DNA of 64,000 nucleotides from Clostridiales bacterium (GTDB taxonomy: Bacteria; Bacillota; Clostridia; Oscillospirales; Oscillospiraceae): assembly GCA_022772525.1 (NCBI GenBank), contig JALFAD010000069.1, positions 1 to 64,000 of the forward strand, given 5' to 3'. Every line of letters starts with the position of its first letter. Position 1 is the first letter of the stretch. Under the pieces are notes generated by a model that made no database searches, was not told where the DNA came from, and saw only the letters and a program-made list of their open reading frames with translations. Of this stretch, positions 1-9,117 are shown piece after piece. A program made the translations under genes and the position numbers.

Positions 1-726
1 ATCCCCCGCCTTTTCAAAGGCCAGCAGGCCGGATTTCAGGCAATCGCAGTTCATGCTGATGGTGACCTCTGGGGAAGCCTGCATGAGATAGTCGAGAATT
101 GCCAGATTCTGCCGGGTAAAATCCGGGAAACCGTCTATGTAGAATACATGTTCCTGAGCAAAGGTGCCGTCCTCCAGCTGCTCTAACAGCCAGGTCATTT
201 GGTCTCTGGGATCCCGCTTGCCCCGCCGGCACAGACCGTCGTAGCCGTCCATCAGCAGGGACAGTTCCTCCAGCTTCTGGGCAAGACTTCCCTCGGTCTG
301 CCGGGAGGCATCCATCAGGTTCTGAGGGGTAATGCAGCAGCGTTTGAACTCATCCACCGCGTCAATGAGTCCCGACAGAAATTCCGGCTTCGTTTCCACG
401 GCGGCATAGGCTTTCAGGCGGCTGCTGAGCTGTCTGGCCGCCGCCGCCATAGCGACCACCCGGCCGCCGTTATCCAGACATTCTACCGCAGCGCTGCCCA
501 TAGTGTCGGAAACCCGCCGTGCCAGCCGGGTAAAAGACAGAACCTCCGCATAACGGCTGGCAGTATCTCCCGCCGCCGCGCAAAGCCGCCGTTCTGTCTC
601 ATGGCTGATCAGCTCCGGAACCATGAGAATTCTGTTTCCCTTCCGTTCCTTTACGTCTTGGGCTATTCTTCTGAGCACTTCACCTGAATTGGCAGTCCAG
701 TCCCGCCCCAGCAGCAAATGCACCAT
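1..726 (-). CDS. addB: ATP-dependent helicase/nuclease subunit B, N-terminal part (runs off window edge)
   Basis: Minus-strand translation MVHLLLGRDWTANSGEVLRRIAQDVKERKGNRILMVPELISHETERRLC... open to window start; AddB-like N-terminus. Confidence 0.75.
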   Translation of the reverse strand, partial: MVHLLLGRDWTANSGEVLRRIAQDVKERKGNRILMVPELISHETERRLCAAAGDTASRYAEVLSFTRLARRVSDTMGSAAVECLDNGGRVVAMAAAARQLSSRLKAYAAVETKPEFLSGLIDAVDEFKRCCITPQNLMDASRQTEGSLAQKLEELSLLMDGYDGLCRRGKRDPRDQMTWLLEQLEDGTFAQEHVFYIDGFPDFTRQNLAILDYLMQASPEVTISMNCDCLKSGLLAFEKAGD

Positions 727-787
727 AGTCTCGCCTTCCCTCTCTTTTTTTGCATTATACCACAGAATCTGTCCAAAATATAGGGTG

Positions 788-1402
788 TCATTTTCTGCGG
801 AAGCAGAAATTCTCCACTCGTCCCAGCGCGTCCAGCAGATAGAACCGGAGCTGATAATCCGGCCCGCCGGACAGGGTTTCCGACAGGGTATCATCCATCC
901 CCGCAGTCTGGGCCGCTGCTTCAAATTCCTCCGTTGTGGCGCTCATACACAGGGTCGGGAAGGCAACGCACCACCAGTTTTTTCCCTGTCCCTCCCCAAT
1001 AACGACACGCAGCGACTCATAAACCCCGGCCGGGAGCGTAAAGGTGTCGTATTTTCGGATATCAAACGCTTCCTTGCACAATGTAACCACTGCCCGGCTG
1101 TCCACGCCCGCGGCTTCCAGCGTCTTATTCGCAACATTCTCAATTTTCGACAGATTCTCCTGAAGGTAGGCCTTTGCCGCCTGCACATCTCCAATGTCCG
1201 CCATGCCTTCTGAAAGGCTTGCAACAATAGCGTCCCGAACCTGAAGCTTTATGTTCTGATCCTGTTCACTGTCCGAGTTGGCAACGACGTGCAGCCGGAT
1301 CAGCTCCTGATTCAGATACTGCCGATCCCGCAGCAGGCCCCAGGTCCAGACCGATACCGCCAGCAGCAGACAGATACCGAGGCACGTTCCTTTCTTTCCC
1401 AT
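788..1402 (-). CDS. spoIIR: Stage II sporulation protein R
   Basis: ORF 788..1453; likely start MGKKGTC; motif LNQELIRLHVVANSDSEQDQNIKLQVRDAI typical of SpoIIR. Confidence 0.85.
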   Translation of the reverse strand: MGKKGTCLGICLLLAVSVWTWGLLRDRQYLNQELIRLHVVANSDSEQDQNIKLQVRDAIVASLSEGMADIGDVQAAKAYLQENLSKIENVANKTLEAAGVDSRAVVTLCKEAFDIRKYDTFTLPAGVYESLRVVIGEGQGKNWWCVAFPTLCMSATTEEFEAAAQTAGMDDTLSETLSGGPDYQLRFYLLDALGRVENFCFRRK

Positions 1403-1455
1403 AAAATACACCGTCCATACTGAAATACCTCCAGTATGGACGGCAAGAGTCAAAA

Positions 1456-2313
1456 TTATACGGGTTTGGCAATAAAAACCTGAGGATAGTTGTCTTTCAG
1501 CATGTTACACGCTACAGCGGCATATTCGAAGTTTTCCATGATGGCGAATACCGCCGAACCGGAGCCGGTCATCTGCTGGGCCAGCGCGCCGTAGGTATGG
1601 AAAATGGACTTGATGTAGTTCAGTTCCAGATGGTCAGAAGTTACCACCGGATCAAAAACGTTGCAGATATTCTCCGCTACCTTGCCCAGATCTCCTGCCA
1701 GCAGGGCCGATTCCATAGCACGGTTGTCAGGCCGGTCGGCAATTGCCACGGTGTCAATTTTCCGGTAAAGCTCCGGTGTGGATACGGAAAAGTCCGGCTT
1801 ACAGACCACAAACACGCAGTCCGGCATATCCGGCAGCTTCCGAAGCCGCTCCCCTCTGCCCTCCACCATGGCGGTACCGCACAGAACACAGAACGGGACA
1901 TCGCTTCCTACCTCAGCGCCCAGCTCCGCCAATGCCATCACAGACAGCGGCTCGCCGTAATGCCGGTTCAGCGCCCGAAGCACCGCCGCAGCGTCAGCAC
2001 TTCCTCCGCCAAGGCCCGCGCCGGAGGGAATTCGTTTGTTAATCCGAATTTCCAATCCATCTGGATCCTTATGCAGGGTATCGCAGTATAGCTTTGCAGC
2101 CTTCCATGCCAGATTATTTTCATCCCTTGGGATATTCTCCGCTGTGCACAGCAGTTTCCAGGGCCTTCCAGTGCCGATATCGATTTCGAGATCATCCCGG
2201 ATGGAGATGGCCTGCATTACGCTCTGCAGATCGTGATAGCCGTCCTCACGCTTACCCAGCACATCCAGTGTCAGGTTCAGCTTCGCAAAAGCGCCTTCAT
2301 AAAGTGTCGTCAT
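1456..2313 (-). CDS. ispE: 4-diphosphocytidyl-2-C-methyl-D-erythritol kinase
   Basis: AKLNLTLDVLGKREDGYHDLQSVMQ and PSGAGLGGGSADAAAVLRALN GHMP kinase motifs. Confidence 0.93.
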   Translation of the reverse strand: MTTLYEGAFAKLNLTLDVLGKREDGYHDLQSVMQAISIRDDLEIDIGTGRPWKLLCTAENIPRDENNLAWKAAKLYCDTLHKDPDGLEIRINKRIPSGAGLGGGSADAAAVLRALNRHYGEPLSVMALAELGAEVGSDVPFCVLCGTAMVEGRGERLRKLPDMPDCVFVVCKPDFSVSTPELYRKIDTVAIADRPDNRAMESALLAGDLGKVAENICNVFDPVVTSDHLELNYIKSIFHTYGALAQQMTGSGSAVFAIMENFEYAAVACNMLKDNYPQVFIAKPV

Positions 2314-2444
2314 ACGCGTTTCCTTTCTCTTGTGTAATTGCTGCCATTATAACGGAAAAGCCCGAATATTTCAATCCGTATCCTGATAAAATTACAGATT
2401 CTGCGCAACCTATCCATATCCGCATGAGAAAGGGAGGTTATTTC

Positions 2445-2648
2445 ATGGATACCATCGCGCTGATTCTGTCCATTATCGGCTGTCTCAACTGGGGACTGGT
2501 GGGCATTTTTCAGTTTGATCTTGTGGCGTGGCTGTTTGGCGGTGCGGGTTCTCTGTTCAGCCGGCTGGTGTATACCGTTGTCGGGCTGGCAGGGCTGTGG
2601 TGCATCTCCTTCCTGTTCCGCAGAAAGGACCTTGTGGAAGGTGAATAA
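2445..2648 (+). CDS. DUF378 family small membrane protein
   Basis: MDTIALILSIIGCLNWGLVGIFQFDLVAWLFG..; RBS gggagg upstream. Confidence 0.8.
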   Translation: MDTIALILSIIGCLNWGLVGIFQFDLVAWLFGGAGSLFSRLVYTVVGLAGLWCISFLFRRKDLVEGE

Positions 2649-2653
2649 AAAAT

Positions 2654-2677
2654 GGCAGCTCCCAAAAGGGAGCTGCC
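2654..2677. terminator. Bidirectional intrinsic terminator between convergent genes
   Basis: ggcagctccc-aaaa-gggagctgcc, T-tract on minus side. Confidence 0.75.
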
Positions 2678-2684
2678 GGAATCT

Positions 2685-3758
2685 TTAGCTGCAACGGACA
2701 ATGCACTGAACCTTCTGATCACCGTATGTTGCGGTAATGGCAGTGGTGCCGGACTTGATGGCCTTGACAACGCCGTTTTCGTCCACCGAAGCAATGTAAG
2801 GATGCTCGGAACTCCACTGCACCTCGTTCTGCTCCAGATCGCAGTCCAGCAAGAGTTTATACTCATAGTATACGCCCAGACGAATATCCGTCTTCTTCAG
2901 CTTCAGCGTTACATTTTTCAGACTGGCATTGGCGGGGACAGTTGTTTCCGCTGCATCGCCGCCATCCCCGGAATCGGCAGCTGTCTCCTCCGGGCCGGTC
3001 TCGCCGTAGGCCACGGTCTCAATCGCTTCCGTGGCAGCCTCCGTGGTTTCCTCAACATACTTAACCGTCACCGGGCACTCCATGGTGCTGACGCCGCAGC
3101 GGATAGTAATGACCGCCTCACCCTCCGACACAGCGGTAATCCTGCCGTCCTCCGTAACGGTGGCCACAGTCTCGTCGCTGGAGGTGAAGAGAATTTTGTC
3201 AGTTGTGTTCTCCGGGCTGGCCTTGACGTGCAGAAGGAACATCTGTCCCTCCTCATTCAGTTCCACAGTCTTGCCGCTGATGATGTACAGCTCCTGGCAG
3301 GGAATACTCAGCTCCGTGGTTTCCGTGACCGCTGCCTGCGTTTCCTGTGTGGTCTGCAAGGCGGCATCAGCCTTACTGCCCATATTCGGCAGGAAGTACC
3401 GGACAAAAATAAAGCCGGCAGCCATCAGGAGCAGGGCAATCAAAACCGTCAGAATAATTACAACCAGCGTATTCTGCCGGGGCTCCTCCTCACCATCGTC
3501 CTCTTCTTCCTCGTCATACTCTGTCTGGGCATAGGTAACTTCCTCCTCTTCCGGTTCGGAATTCACCTCGTCATAATCAAAAATTTCCTTGCGCTTTCTG
3601 GGATATTCCTGCGTACCCGTGCTCTCACCTGCGGTCTGCTCCAAAAGGTCCTCTCCCAGAAGGCTGCCCGCAGTATCCTTGGAACAGCCGCAGATTGGAC
3701 AGCAATCCGCAGTATCCGGATAAGAAGTCCCGCAAACGTCACAAATAATCTTACTCAT
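2685..3758 (-). CDS. Membrane protein: zinc ribbon, acidic linker, TM helix, Big_2-like Ig domains
   Basis: MSKIICDVCGTSYPDTADCCPICGC; TM LVVIILTVLIALLLMAAGFIFV; two Big_2-like segments (SSDETVATVTEDGRITAVSEGEAVITIRC; SSEHPYIASVDENGVVKAIKSGTTAITATYG). Confidence 0.75.
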   Translation of the reverse strand: MSKIICDVCGTSYPDTADCCPICGCSKDTAGSLLGEDLLEQTAGESTGTQEYPRKRKEIFDYDEVNSEPEEEEVTYAQTEYDEEEEDDGEEEPRQNTLVVIILTVLIALLLMAAGFIFVRYFLPNMGSKADAALQTTQETQAAVTETTELSIPCQELYIISGKTVELNEEGQMFLLHVKASPENTTDKILFTSSDETVATVTEDGRITAVSEGEAVITIRCGVSTMECPVTVKYVEETTEAATEAIETVAYGETGPEETAADSGDGGDAAETTVPANASLKNVTLKLKKTDIRLGVYYEYKLLLDCDLEQNEVQWSSEHPYIASVDENGVVKAIKSGTTAITATYGDQKVQCIVRCS

Positions 3759-3899
3759 TCTGATGCCTCCAGTTGTCGAACAACTCTGTGTCAATTCTGC
3801 GTGACATTATACCACGTTTTTCTGGGAATTACAACAACAAAAGTATTGCTTTTTTTCGACTTTTCCATTATGATATGTGGGTAAGAGGAGGCGATAGCA

Positions 3900-6800
3900 T
3901 TGTCAGAACCCACGTTGATCTCCCCCTTGCTGGACGGCTTCACCATGGGCCAGCCAATCAGCGAGCATGACGGCGTAAGCTGCTGCCCGGCCATCAAGGA
4001 AGACACAGACAAAAAGTACATCGTAAAAATCATCACCATACCGGCAACGCAGACTCAGATGGATGCTCTGCTGCTGGCAGGTGCCTATAAAGACCCCGCC
4101 GATGCCATGGAGTATTACCGTATGGTCGGTGAGGATGTTCAGAAGGAAGCGGAATTGCTGAAGCAATTGTCCCAGCAGGAAGGTTTCCTGTCCTATGAAG
4201 GCTGGCAAATGGCCCCCATTACCCGCAAGCGGCTGGGCTATCAGGTCTATCTGGTGGGCAGCTACAAACGTTCCCTGGACAAGCATCTGCGCCGCAGCCC
4301 TGTGACCCAGCTGGAGGCCATGAATCTGGGCCTGGATCTGTGCTCAGCACTGACTGCCTGCCGAAAAGCCGGTTCTCTGTATGTGGCGCTGAAACCGTCA
4401 AATATCTTTGTATCCGATAGAAAGCAATACCGCATCGGTGATCTCGGCTTCATTTCTCTGGATGCGCTGAGCTATACGGCGCTTCCGAAAAAGTATCAAA
4501 GCCCCTACACACCCCCGGAGTTGTTTGATCCCATGGCGGCGCTGAATCTGACGGCGGATACCTATGCCGTGGGCCTGATTCTGTACCAGCTCTACAATGA
4601 CGGGCAGCTGCCCTTCCGGGAGAAAGCCCCGGTCGAGGCCCTGCCCTCGCCGGTAAACGCGGATTATGAGCTGGCGGAAATCATCATGAAGGCCATCGAC
4701 CCGGATCCGGCCAAACGCTGGGACGACCCGGCGGAATTGGGAAAGGCTCTGGCGTCTTATATGCAGCGCAATGCGGTGAACGACGTACCCATTACTCATG
4801 TCGTACCCCTGGAATCCGTTGCGGTTGCCGCACCCGAGACTGCTCCCATAGGGGAACCAGCCGAGGCAGCACCTGCCGCAGAACCCGAATTCAAGACTGA
4901 AACGGTTTCCGCTGAATCCGTTTCAGCGCCGGAGACAGAGGAAGTCAAAAGTCCGGAAGAAACACCGGAAGCAGAACCGGCGCAGGAGATTTTCTCAGCT
5001 TCTGGAAATGACGATGTGACTGCGCAGACTCCAGTGCCGGAGTCCCCGGAATCGGTAGAATCTCCGGCGCAGACGGAAGAACTGCCCGCAGAACCAGAGG
5101 AAGATGTCTCTTCCTCTGAATCAGAGATGCCGGTGCCGGAAGGCCCTTACGATGATTTCACCGGTATCCTTGCTAAAGCGGAGGATCTGATTCAGCATGA
5201 GGCCCCCGAGGGCGTGGTTCTGCCGGATGTTCCGGAGCCGCCGGATCCCTTTGCTTTCGCAAAAGAAGATTCCGAGGATATTGACGACTCTGACATTCCT
5301 GTTGACCCCGTCATGGAAGAGGAAGGAGCGCCTGCCCCTAAAAAGAAGAAAAAAGGTCAGAAAAAATACGCCGACCCCAAATATAAGCGCAGAACCAAGC
5401 GTCTGATTTCCGCATTGACCTTCCTTCTGGCCCTGTGCCTTGCCGGGCTTGCCGGATTCTGGTACTATCAGAATATTTACTTACAGGCTATCAACCGTAT
5501 TCTGATTAACGGCACCCGGGATCAGCTGACGGTCATTGTCGATACGGACGCGCAGGAAGCGCTGCTGTCTGTTACCTGCTCTGATAACTACGGCAACAGC
5601 CAGAGCCAGCCCCTCAGCGGCGGCACCGCCGTATTCACTGATCTTCAGCCCAGCACACTGTACACAATTCAGCTGGATATTGACGGCTTCCATAAGCTGG
5701 TGGGAAAAACCTCCGACATTTTCACCACAGACGCTACCACCAATATTCTCTCCTTTACCTCCGCGGCAGGTACCGAGGATGGCTCGGTGGTGCTGAATTT
5801 TGCGGTGGAAGGCGAAGAACCGGAACAGTGGATCCTCCACTATGCCGCAGAAAATGAGGAAGCTCGTGAGGAAACCTTCGAAGGCCACTCCGTTTCCATC
5901 TCCGGCCTGACCGTGGGAAAAACGTACACCTTTACTCTGGATGCCGGCGACAGCCTGACGCTGGGCGGAGAAAAGTCCCTGCAATTCGTAGCTACCCGGC
6001 TGATCGTTGCCGACAACCTGGCCCTCACCTCCTCCAGCGACGGTGAAATCACGGTTCATTGGAACACCCCCGGCGATGTCCTTGTGGACAGCTGGACGGT
6101 GCGCTGCTACAGCGAGGGCGGCTATGATGAGAAGCAAACTGTAACGGATTCCGAGGCCGTCTTCATCGGCATCGATCCTGCTTCCAGTTATACTGTCGAG
6201 GTTGTTGCCTCCGGTATGACCCAGCCTGCCCGGGCCAGCATTACCGCCAATCCCATCCGTGTCTCCGGGCTGTCTGTGGATGATTCCCAGCCCCGGAGTC
6301 TCACAGTCAATTGGGATTATACCGGAAATAAACCTGATGGCGGCTGGCTGCTGATCTACACCGTAGACGGCGGTGGAAAGAGCGTAGTCAAGTGCGACCA
6401 GCCTCAGGCATTGATTGCCCCCAAGATTCCCGGTGCAAAATATGCCATGACGCTTCAGGCGGCGGACGGAACAACCGTGCTTAGCGGCTCGCTTACCTAT
6501 TCCTGCCCGGAAACAGCTGCCTTCAATCAGTTTGAGTTCTCCGCTGAAAATGTGGAGGCAAAGCTGCTGCGGACGCCGAATCAAGCGAAGTGGTACTGCG
6601 AAAATGTGGATGCAAGCGATTATACGGATACCTTTGTCTCAGGCGAGAGCATCTCCATCGCGGTTCGCAACAGTAAGAGCTTCTATCTGCCCGGCACAGA
6701 GGTTGAGATTCTTTATGTGATTCGGGACGCCTACGGCAATGTACTGCCGGACTATGTGGCCGTCCAGAAGGTATTCTGGAAGAATATCTGGGCTGGCGGA

Positions 6801-6917
6801 GACGCCAGATGCGGCGAGTTTACGATCCCCAATGTTCCTGAAAGCGCCGGAAGCTATGAGCTCAGCCTGATCGTTGACGGCATGGAAATGGCAAAGCTGC
6901 CCTTTACCATCCAGTAA
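3900..6917 (+). CDS. Protein kinase-like (probable pseudokinase) membrane protein with FN3-like extracellular domains
   Basis: TTG start after ggagg; kinase-like motifs KKYIVKI, YVALKPSNIFV, IGDLGF, YTPPEL; TM near LISALTFLLALCLAGLAGFWYY; repeated FN3-like segments. Confidence 0.75.
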   Translation: MSEPTLISPLLDGFTMGQPISEHDGVSCCPAIKEDTDKKYIVKIITIPATQTQMDALLLAGAYKDPADAMEYYRMVGEDVQKEAELLKQLSQQEGFLSYEGWQMAPITRKRLGYQVYLVGSYKRSLDKHLRRSPVTQLEAMNLGLDLCSALTACRKAGSLYVALKPSNIFVSDRKQYRIGDLGFISLDALSYTALPKKYQSPYTPPELFDPMAALNLTADTYAVGLILYQLYNDGQLPFREKAPVEALPSPVNADYELAEIIMKAIDPDPAKRWDDPAELGKALASYMQRNAVNDVPITHVVPLESVAVAAPETAPIGEPAEAAPAAEPEFKTETVSAESVSAPETEEVKSPEETPEAEPAQEIFSASGNDDVTAQTPVPESPESVESPAQTEELPAEPEEDVSSSESEMPVPEGPYDDFTGILAKAEDLIQHEAPEGVVLPDVPEPPDPFAFAKEDSEDIDDSDIPVDPVMEEEGAPAPKKKKKGQKKYADPKYKRRTKRLISALTFLLALCLAGLAGFWYYQNIYLQAINRILINGTRDQLTVIVDTDAQEALLSVTCSDNYGNSQSQPLSGGTAVFTDLQPSTLYTIQLDIDGFHKLVGKTSDIFTTDATTNILSFTSAAGTEDGSVVLNFAVEGEEPEQWILHYAAENEEAREETFEGHSVSISGLTVGKTYTFTLDAGDSLTLGGEKSLQFVATRLIVADNLALTSSSDGEITVHWNTPGDVLVDSWTVRCYSEGGYDEKQTVTDSEAVFIGIDPASSYTVEVVASGMTQPARASITANPIRVSGLSVDDSQPRSLTVNWDYTGNKPDGGWLLIYTVDGGGKSVVKCDQPQALIAPKIPGAKYAMTLQAADGTTVLSGSLTYSCPETAAFNQFEFSAENVEAKLLRTPNQAKWYCENVDASDYTDTFVSGESISIAVRNSKSFYLPGTEVEILYVIRDAYGNVLPDYVAVQKVFWKNIWAGGDARCGEFTIPNVPESAGSYELSLIVDGMEMAKLPFTIQ

Positions 6918-6933
6918 TTTTCATATGCTTTAC

Positions 6934-6960
6934 AAGCCGCCCCGAAATCCGGGGCGGCTT
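6934..6960 (+). terminator. Intrinsic terminator
   Basis: aagccgccccg-aaatc-cggggcggctt, 11-bp stem. Confidence 0.75.
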
Positions 6961-7054
6961 CGTTATTTGGCACAAAGTCTCCATACCTTGTGGCAATAAA
7001 GTTATGAATTCCTATGAAATTCTGAAATATTCACAATTTATCCGATAAATATGC

Positions 7055-7060
7055 TATAAT
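7055..7060 (+). promoter_or_regulatory. Putative -10 (TATAAT) for downstream phospholipase-like gene
   Basis: ttcaca (7030-7035), 19-nt spacer, TATAAT. Confidence 0.4.
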
Positions 7061-7073
7061 TGCGGCAGACTAA

Positions 7074-7235
7074 GGAAGCTCTGATTAAATCGGCAAGAGC
7101 TGACAGCGAGAGATTTTTCCATAGCAGAAAGTCTCAAAAGCGGAGGAATACTGTATGTATTTCCCGCTTTTGGAACTGAACGGATAGGGGAAAAGATCCG
7201 CTGCAAAAGCCGCAGACGATTTACTCAGAGGTTCC
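7074..7235. mobile_element. MITE-like element with IS5-family-like termini and TAA target duplication
   Basis: 5' ctaaGGAAGCTCTGATTAAATC and 3' GATTTACTCAGAGGTTCCtaag: 19/22 inverted match; TAA at 7071-7073 and 7236-7238; no transposase ORF. Confidence 0.65.
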
Positions 7236-7256
7236 TAAGATTCAAGAGGTAATACT

Positions 7257-7808
7257 ATGCGTGGAAAAAGTCACCTTCGCATTGCGCAGTATCTGCTGGA
7301 AAACTACATGCCGGATATACCGAAGGCCTGTCAAACCGCATTTCGGATTGGCTGCATCGAGCCGGACCGAAACCCGGCTACATATCTGAAAGGCTCCATC
7401 CGCTGTCAATGGCTGCGGGGACATAATTATCAGAACGCCCGCCGGTTTATGCGCTCCATAGCAGCCCGGCTGGAGCGGAAGGAAAAACTGAATCTGTATG
7501 ATTATTACACGCTGGGCAAACTGATCCACTACACCACGGACGCTTTTACCTATGCCCACAATGATACCTTCCCTGTGCAGCTGAAACAGCATAAGGAATA
7601 TGAGGACGCCCTTCAGGAGCATTTTCTGCGGTTCATGGAGCGAAATCCCCAGGTGGAAATTCCCCCGGCACACACCATTATGGAAGCCATTTCCAGCTAC
7701 CATAAGGAATATGAGCGGGCCGAATCCAACATTCATAACGATTCCCATTTTGCCCTGAACGCCTGCTGCTGCGTTCTGGCGATTCTGTGTCTGAAGCCCA
7801 TTTTCTAA
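7257..7808 (+). CDS. Zinc-dependent phospholipase C family protein
   Basis: SHLRIAQYLLENY..LGKLIHYTTDAFTYAHN..LQEHF, zinc-dependent PLC-like His residues. Confidence 0.65.
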   Translation: MRGKSHLRIAQYLLENYMPDIPKACQTAFRIGCIEPDRNPATYLKGSIRCQWLRGHNYQNARRFMRSIAARLERKEKLNLYDYYTLGKLIHYTTDAFTYAHNDTFPVQLKQHKEYEDALQEHFLRFMERNPQVEIPPAHTIMEAISSYHKEYERAESNIHNDSHFALNACCCVLAILCLKPIF

Positions 7809-7822
7809 ACCCGGAGGCTGCC

Positions 7823-8416
7823 ATGTATCGTGTGTTTGCCATGTGTCTGGAGGCGGGAATTGCCGCGGTCATTCTGATTCCCGCATTCTGGGTGCTGAAT
7901 CGGTACTATTTCCGCAATTCCCGCCGGACAGCCTGCTATCTGGTGCTGTCGCTGTACCTTGCGGCAGTGGACGCAGTGGTGGGACTTCCCAGCCTGCTGT
8001 ATATCCGCTTTGTTCGGAATATCAATCTGGTCCCGTTTGCCTATATGTTTTCCGACTACCGGAACAGCCTGCTCAATGTGCTGCTGTTTGCGCCGCTGGG
8101 CTTTTTTCTGCCGGTGCTGTGGAAGTGGTTCCGCTCTTTTTGGCGGACTGCACTGTTTGGCTTTGCCTTCTCACTGTCCATTGAGCTTTTGCAGCTGATG
8201 ACCCCCCGGGCTACAGATATCAATGACCTGATGACCAACACCTTGGGAGCGATGCTCGGCTGGTGCCTCGGAAGGGTTATCCTGAAGCTGTTTCCTTCCA
8301 TCCGGCCCAGTTGGAAAACAAAGGAGCTTGCAGTTATTTTCGGTGTGACCTTCGGTGTAATGTTTTTGGCGCAGCCTTTTCTGGCTGAAATTGTTTGGAA
8401 ACTGGTTCGAAATTGA
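7823..8416 (+). CDS. VanZ family protein
   Basis: NLVPFAYMFSDYRNSLLNVLLFAPLGFFLPVLW..SLSIELLQLMTPRATDINDLMTNTLGAMLGW. Confidence 0.88.
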   Translation: MYRVFAMCLEAGIAAVILIPAFWVLNRYYFRNSRRTACYLVLSLYLAAVDAVVGLPSLLYIRFVRNINLVPFAYMFSDYRNSLLNVLLFAPLGFFLPVLWKWFRSFWRTALFGFAFSLSIELLQLMTPRATDINDLMTNTLGAMLGWCLGRVILKLFPSIRPSWKTKELAVIFGVTFGVMFLAQPFLAEIVWKLVRN

Positions 8417-8422
8417 CGAAAA

Positions 8423-8447
8423 AGCGGCATCCGCTATGGATGCCGCT
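8423..8447. terminator. Intrinsic terminator-like hairpin
   Basis: agcggcatcc-gctat-ggatgccgct. Confidence 0.65.
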
Positions 8448-8453
8448 CATTTT

Positions 8454-8785
8454 CTATACATAGCACAGCTTTGCACCGGGGGCAAAGGTTATCGGCGTCA
8501 CGATGGTGTCAAACTGAACAATAACGCCCCCATGATCTCTGGGGACGCCAATCACGGTGCCCGCACCGAAAACCGGATGGCATACCCTGTGGGATTCTCC
8601 GCCGCCTTGTTGGTCACGCAAATAATGTTGGCTGCGGAGATGCCCAACAGTTCTACCAGATACAGATAACGCGCCGTCAGGGTTTTGGTTTTATCGGAAC
8701 CGGCTCCGGCGACCACCCGGACACAGCCCTCGGTCGTCATCGCCGCCTCCCACTGCTGGGGGTTCAATTTTTCCAAATACGTCAT
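8454..8785 (-). pseudogene. UvrD/PcrA-type helicase remnant (N-terminus joined to C-terminus, frameshifted)
   Basis: MTYLEKLNPQQWEAAMTTEGCVRVVAGAGSDKTKTLTARYLYLVELLGISAANIICVTNKAA, then in another frame GESHRVCHPVFGAGTVIGVPRDHGGVIVQFDTIVTPITFAPGAKLCYV*; central helicase motifs missing. Confidence 0.75.
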
Positions 8786-8888
8786 TCTACAGCGCCTCCT
8801 TTGGAGGAAGGATAGCATCCTTCCAGTCCAATAAATCGGGCACGATTAAAACATCTTTCAAAATCTGTGGATCCTCAACAATTTTCTC

Positions 8889-8917
8889 TTGCATTATTCC
8901 GCGCAGCGTGGTATAAT
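8889..8917 (+). promoter_or_regulatory. Putative promoter of the aro operon leader
   Basis: TTGCAT (8889-8894), 17-nt spacer, TATAAT (8912-8917). Confidence 0.65.
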
Positions 8918-8949
8918 GTCCGCAGTTAAGGGACTTGGAGGTACTTTCC

Positions 8950-9018
8950 ATGGTTAAGGATTGTACAGTCAGCGCTTTCTTTTATCGCTACTATTACTTT
9001 TTCCGCCTGAAAAAGTAA
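8950..9018 (+). CDS. Phe/Tyr-rich attenuator leader peptide (22 aa)
   Basis: RBS GGAGG 8937-8941, ATG 8950; MVKDCTVSAFFYRYYYFFRLKK*. Confidence 0.8.
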   Translation: MVKDCTVSAFFYRYYYFFRLKK

Positions 9019-9093
9019 TAGCGATTTGTGCTGCAAAGAATCCCAAGGCTGAATCAAGTATTTGAGCGCCGCACGAATTGCCCGTGCGGCGCT
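8984..9093 (+). promoter_or_regulatory. Transcription attenuator: pause hairpin, antiterminator and terminator
   Basis: Hairpin 8984-9002/9010-9025; alternative pairing 9021-9034 with 9068-9081; terminator 9065-9074/9084-9093 followed by TATTTTTT. Confidence 0.8.
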
Positions 9094-9117
9094 TATTTTT
9101 TAGGAGATGTGTAAATT

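Noticed and set aside
3480-3570. Acidic repeat-like EEEEDDGEEE stretch as a tandem repeat element
   Set aside because: Ordinary low-complexity linker inside the zinc-ribbon membrane protein
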